8,269 nucleotides of DNA. Source: an uncultured Ruminococcus sp. (GTDB taxonomy: Bacteria; Bacillota; Clostridia; Oscillospirales; Ruminococcaceae). The DNA is taken from contig CAMWVM010000055.1 in NCBI GenBank assembly GCA_947177715.1, forward strand, positions 1 through 8,269, written 5' to 3'. Position numbers and translations under genes: made by a program. The stretch's first letter is position 1. Each line of letters starts with the position of its first letter. Shown here piece after piece: positions 4,687 to 8,269 of this stretch. The notes under the pieces are model-generated. The model saw only the letters and a list, made by a program, of their open reading frames with translations. It did not search any database and was not told where the DNA came from.

Positions 4687-6906
4687 CTATTTAATTTTTA
4701 CAGATATGGTTTGATACGAACCATTATATGTATTACCGTTATAATTTCTATATGCTTTAACAGTGAAATAATAAGTTTTTCCACTTGTCAAGCCTGTTTT
4801 TGTATATGATGTTCCTGTGGTTACGGTAAGTCTTTTCCATGATCCATTAGCCGATGTTTTATAATAAGCAATATAGCCTGTAGCTCCCTTAACCTTATTC
4901 CACTTAAGTGTTGCCTTACCTTTGCCTGTAGTTACATTAAAGTTTACAGTTTCAGGATCTGTAGATGTTTTATAGGTGTTAAAGCTCATACTTGAAACTT
5001 CTTTGTTATCAAATATTTTATATGCTTTTACGGTGAACCAATATGTACTTCCCGGAGAAAGATTCTTTATCGTGTATGTGCTGTTAGATGTTTGTGCTAT
5101 TCTAACCCATTTCCCACTCTTATATTGATAGACGATATAACCATTTGCCCCATAAGTTCTATTCCATGATAGTTTTATACTTTTTGACGATGAATTTGAA
5201 TTTATTCCGCCAACTTTATCAAAACGTGTCAAAGCTGAAATAGTAGGATAACTTGAACTTGCGATTTCTTTGCCATTTGAAGTTATATAGGCTTTAATGG
5301 CAAATTTATAAGTTACACCGCTATTTAGATTTTTTACTGTATATGAATTCTCATTTTTTGTAGTTTTGACTACACGAACCCACTTTTTATCAGAATTATC
5401 GTATTTATAGATAATATAACCTTGTGCATTTGCATATTTTCCCCAAGATAAAGTAACAGCATTTGTAGTTGTTGAAGAAACTTTAAATCCTGTGACTGCT
5501 TTCAGATTTGTTATTACAGAAATTGAAGGATAACTGCCGCTTGCTATTTCTTTTTCGTTAACAGTTTTATATGCTTTAACTGCAAACTTATAGGTTGTTT
5601 TAGGTGACAAACCAGTTACCTTATAATTATTAATATTCTCTTCTGTTTTAACAATTCTGATGTATTTTTTCTGAGAATTATCGTATTTATAAACTATATA
5701 CCCGTCGCAACCATTCATTTTTTCCCACGATAGCGATACCATATCACATGTTGTTTTTACACAACTGAAACCAGTAACCTCCGGCAAATAGTTTTTGAAA
5801 GCAGATACACCAGTTGAATAAGGCGAATATGCATATTTAGTTCCTATATTATAATATGCCTTGATATAAAATCTAGATTTTTCGTATGGAATATCCACAG
5901 TTTTAGATGTAGAAGAAGTTTTAGCGACTTCACTTATTTTACCGGATTTTAAATCTTTAGCATATATTGCATATCCATGAGCACCAAAACTTTTATCCCA
6001 GCTTAAAGTCGTTTTTTTACCATATCCATTTGCCTTCAGATTATTAATCTTATCTGGTCCTTTTTTCATATAGAGCACATTCATATCAACCGTAGTTGTG
6101 ATTCCATTTACTCTTCCGGTACCTGTATACTGCCACATTTGATATTCGCCGCTGTAGTTAGTATAGTTATTATAATGTGCTACCCAAATATCATAAGATT
6201 TTGCAAGTTCTGAGCCGTCAAAATGATATGTAAAACAATTATTGCTTGCATAAACTCCTGCTCTGTATCCGGCATTTTCTATTGTTTCACAAAAAGCCTT
6301 GCATATATTTGTTTTCGTCGAATAAGAAAGATTAGCTTTATCAAATCTTCCAACATCATAGCTTATCTCTTCCATATCGATATAAACCGGCATTTCAAGA
6401 CTATATCCTTTTATTTGTTTTAAAACATAATTAGCTTCCTGTTTCGCTTCTGTGATATTTATAGCCTGAGTAAAAAAATAAACGCCAACATCAACTCCAG
6501 CAGCTTTTGCATTCACTAAATTCTCTTTAAATTTAGAATCTACCATTAATGTGCCATCTCCATAACCACGATATCCTACACGGATTATAGCAAAATCAAT
6601 GCCGGCTGCCTTGACTTTCTTCCAGTTGACAGTATTCTGAAAATATGAAACATCAACGCCATAAACTTTATCATAATTTGAAAATGTTTTATTATGTGTA
6701 AGATTTGATGCACCCGAAATTGAAGCCATTGTCATTGGCTGATTCAGATACTTTATATATAATGGATCGTTTTCACAATCAAATTCAACAATCTCATCAT
6801 TACAATAACTATCCGCTAAATCATTTTCTGCTGAAACAATAAAAGAAAAAGCAAATATCAATATAAAAGCTGAAAAAATAATTAATGTTCGTCTGGCTTT
6901 AACCAT
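4687..6906 (-). CDS. Secreted GH25 lysozyme (muramidase) with fibronectin type III repeats
   Basis: This 739-residue protein hydrolyses the beta-1,4 bond between N-acetylmuramic acid and N-acetylglucosamine in peptidoglycan. Residues 1-26 form a signal peptide (KARR, a hydrophobic core, likely cleavage after VSA). A linker (27-80) precedes the GH25 barrel (about 82-280), with D85 in GVDVSYFQ, the catalytic D177 and E179 in YIDMEE, W258 in QMWQY and D274 in VDMN. About five FN3 domains follow (roughly 285-370, 376-466, 470-560, 564-648, 652-739). No LPxTG, SLH or C-terminal membrane anchor is seen, so it is released or held through the FN3 domains. AGGAGG (6912-6917) lies 5 bases before the ATG. 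The 56-base gap to the ABC ATPase has no terminator and no complete promoter. A role in cell-wall remodelling or lysis of other bacteria is inference. Confidence 0.93.
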   Translation of the reverse strand: MVKARRTLIIFSAFILIFAFSFIVSAENDLADSYCNDEIVEFDCENDPLYIKYLNQPMTMASISGASNLTHNKTFSNYDKVYGVDVSYFQNTVNWKKVKAAGIDFAIIRVGYRGYGDGTLMVDSKFKENLVNAKAAGVDVGVYFFTQAINITEAKQEANYVLKQIKGYSLEMPVYIDMEEISYDVGRFDKANLSYSTKTNICKAFCETIENAGYRAGVYASNNCFTYHFDGSELAKSYDIWVAHYNNYTNYSGEYQMWQYTGTGRVNGITTTVDMNVLYMKKGPDKINNLKANGYGKKTTLSWDKSFGAHGYAIYAKDLKSGKISEVAKTSSTSKTVDIPYEKSRFYIKAYYNIGTKYAYSPYSTGVSAFKNYLPEVTGFSCVKTTCDMVSLSWEKMNGCDGYIVYKYDNSQKKYIRIVKTEENINNYKVTGLSPKTTYKFAVKAYKTVNEKEIASGSYPSISVITNLKAVTGFKVSSTTTNAVTLSWGKYANAQGYIIYKYDNSDKKWVRVVKTTKNENSYTVKNLNSGVTYKFAIKAYITSNGKEIASSSYPTISALTRFDKVGGINSNSSSKSIKLSWNRTYGANGYIVYQYKSGKWVRIAQTSNSTYTIKNLSPGSTYWFTVKAYKIFDNKEVSSMSFNTYKTSTDPETVNFNVTTGKGKATLKWNKVKGATGYIAYYKTSANGSWKRLTVTTGTSYTKTGLTSGKTYYFTVKAYRNYNGNTYNGSYQTISVKIK
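4690..6054 (-). repeat. Tandem FN3-coding repeats in the lysozyme gene
   Basis: Units of about 85-94 codons repeat, each starting near a VTGF-like strand with a W after SLSW/TLSW, a GYIVYKY strand and a TYKFAVKAY strand. The second and third units are closest: an exact 18-base direct repeat encoding YKYDNS occurs at 5392-5409 and 5674-5691, 282 bases (94 codons) apart. This suggests a recent internal duplication. The first unit is the most diverged. Confidence 0.85.
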
Positions 6907-6962
6907 TAAAACCTCCTTTTATGTCTTGCTTGCATTAACAATTACATATTGTCAAATTAAAA

Positions 6963-7751
6963 TTAAAGCAGCATCTTATCTGACATTACATCATCTGCAT
7001 TATCCGAATATAGCTTCATTAATTTATCAACCGTCATATTTTTGCGTTCTTCACCCTCAAGAACAAGAATCACTTTCCCCTGACTCATAACAAGCGTTTT
7101 ATTGCCGTATTTCAATGCATTGGGGATATTATGTGTAATCATAAGAGTAGTTATATTGTCATTTTTCACTATCTTATCTGTAAGCTCCATAACTTTTTCT
7201 GCGGTCTTAGGATCAAGTGCTGCTGTATGCTCATCAAGCAAAAGAAGCTTCGGAGTTACTATTGTTGCCATAAGAAGCGTCAATGCCTGACGCTGACCGC
7301 CAGAAAGCAATCCAACAGGAGTTTTCATTCTATCCTCAAGTCCTAAATCAAGTGCAGCCAATTCCTTCTTGAAATAGCCAACATCCTTTTTTCTTATCCC
7401 CGGAAAAAGGCTGCGTCTTTTTCCTCGGCTATACGCCAATCCCAGATTCTCCTCTATTGTCATATTGGGAGCAGTGCCCCTCAGCGGATCCTGAAAAAGT
7501 CTTCCTATTTTCTTGGCTCTCTGATGCTCTTTAAGATTTGTTATATTCTTATCATCAAGAAAAATTCTGCCCTGATCAATTCTATATGTACCGCTTATTG
7601 CATTCATCAAAGTTGATTTGCCAGCACCGTTTGAACCAATTACTGTAATAAAGTCACCATCTTTAATGTTGAGATTAATATTCTGAAGCGCTTTTCGTTC
7701 GTTCACAGTATTTGCGTTAAAGGTTATAGACACATTCTCAAGTTTAAGCAT
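6963..7751 (-). CDS. ABC transporter ATP-binding protein (COG1101 type)
   Basis: This 262-residue cytosolic ATPase powers an importer with the adjacent permease. It has Walker A GSNGAGKST (39-47), the Q-loop Q87 (LFQDP), signature LSGGQRQ (149-155), Walker B LLLLDE (169-174, catalytic E174) and the H-loop H207, so it is complete. The RLFQDPLRGTAPNMTIEENL-like region and DEHTAALDP are typical of the COG1101 ATPases that pair with COG4120 permeases. Some such systems (TrpXYZ of streptococci) take up tryptophan, while others are uncharacterised, so the substrate here is open. The ATG at 7751 has GGAGG (7760-7764) 8 bases upstream and overlaps the permease by 8 bases, which indicates coupled translation. 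A substrate-binding lipoprotein gene is expected beyond the right edge. Confidence 0.92.
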   Translation of the reverse strand: MLKLENVSITFNANTVNERKALQNINLNIKDGDFITVIGSNGAGKSTLMNAISGTYRIDQGRIFLDDKNITNLKEHQRAKKIGRLFQDPLRGTAPNMTIEENLGLAYSRGKRRSLFPGIRKKDVGYFKKELAALDLGLEDRMKTPVGLLSGGQRQALTLLMATIVTPKLLLLDEHTAALDPKTAEKVMELTDKIVKNDNITTLMITHNIPNALKYGNKTLVMSQGKVILVLEGEERKNMTVDKLMKLYSDNADDVMSDKMLL

Positions 7752-8269
7752 TTACTGCACCTCCCTTATTCTTTTTTAACAATCTTTTATAAAACATCAC
7801 TGAATAATTCTTTATTGCAGGAATTGAAATTGCCAAAACAACAATTATTGCAGAGAAAAGTTTGGTATAGTTGCTGTCCATACCTAAGTTCATTGCAAAT
7901 GCAAGAACAAACCTATATGCTATAGCACCGAACACTGCGGCAAGAATCCCGTTCAATATAGTATGACGTGTAAAGAAAATCTCTCCAATAATAATTGATG
8001 CAAGACCAACAACCAACATACCTGTACCACTGTTAGTATCCCCTGCTGATGAATATTGTGCATACATTGCACCGCTTAGCGATACGAGAGCATTAGCAAT
8101 AGCAAATCCTAAAATTTTCATCCTGTCAGAATTAATTGATGAGGCTCTAACCATATACTCATTGTCGCCTGTTGCTCTTAACGACATGCCTGCTTGTGTT
8201 TTCAGGAAAGCAAAAAGCAAAAGTCCTGTAATAACAACAACCAGTCCTCCTGTGGCAAGCTTATAATAC
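7744..8269 (-). CDS. ABC transporter permease (COG4120 type), partial, 5' end outside the window
   Basis: The reading frame stays open to the right edge, so the 174 visible residues are the C-terminal part of a longer permease (the family is usually near 290-300). Residues upstream of a TTG at 8218-8220 read YYKLATGG then a hydrophobic run (VVVITGLLLFAFL), which continues a membrane helix, so the TTG is internal and not the start. The visible part shows about four hydrophobic segments. A cytosolic loop, SLRATGDNEYM followed by INSDRMKILGFAIANALVSLSGA, is typical of this family and likely contacts the ATPase. The tail is basic (KRLLKKNK). The stop overlaps the ATPase start by 8 bases. Substrate is unknown. 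Confidence 0.9.
   Translation of the reverse strand, partial: YYKLATGGLVVVITGLLLFAFLKTQAGMSLRATGDNEYMVRASSINSDRMKILGFAIANALVSLSGAMYAQYSSAGDTNSGTGMLVVGLASIIIGEIFFTRHTILNGILAAVFGAIAYRFVLAFAMNLGMDSNYTKLFSAIIVVLAISIPAIKNYSVMFYKRLLKKNKGGAVNA

Noticed and set aside
1..8269. Defence system, CRISPR, phage or mobile element
   Set aside because: No spaced repeat array, integrase, transposase, terminal inverted repeats or defence-type gene cluster can be seen. The HD protein alone has no nuclease, polymerase or cyclase partner that would suggest a defence role.

Overview
The window looks like ordinary chromosomal DNA from a low-GC Gram-positive anaerobe, most likely a Clostridia member of the Ruminococcus/Oscillospiraceae type. 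Support comes from the AT-rich sequence, strong AGGAGG-type ribosome sites, consensus sigma-A promoters, the MEP-pathway kinase IspE, a PflX-type radical SAM protein, and a secreted GH25 lysozyme with fibronectin type III repeats. The genus is an inference. No phage, insertion sequence, CRISPR or plasmid hallmark is visible.

All protein genes are on the minus strand, so transcription runs right to left. At the right edge is the end of an ABC importer locus: a permease cut by the window edge (7744-8269), then its ATPase (6963-7751, 8-base overlap). A secreted GH25 lysozyme with about five FN3 repeats (4687-6906) follows after a 56-base gap with no terminator. It ends at an AT-rich hairpin terminator (4626-4668).

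The only plus-strand gene is tRNA-Leu(CAA) (4464-4550). It has a perfect TTGACA-N17-TATAAT promoter and a strong terminator that converges on the lysozyme terminator. Its promoter is divergent from that of a four-gene minus-strand operon: an Lrp/AsnC regulator (3793-4272), a class I/II aminotransferase (2627-3796, ATGA overlap), ispE (1706-2602, 24-base gap) and a PflX-like radical SAM protein (805-1719, 14-base overlap). The Lrp-aminotransferase pair resembles the alaR-alaT arrangement of Bacillus. IspE makes isoprenoid precursors. The target of the radical SAM protein is unknown.

The operon ends at a terminator (698-736) that overlaps the start site of the next promoter, which drives a small HD-domain protein (137-679) with its own terminator (101-132). 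At the far left, another minus-strand promoter with a palindrome at its start site points to a gene beginning just outside the window. I see no convincing new multi-gene system. The best leads are the orphan radical SAM protein in the ispE operon, the nested promoter/terminator, and palindromes at three promoter start sites.
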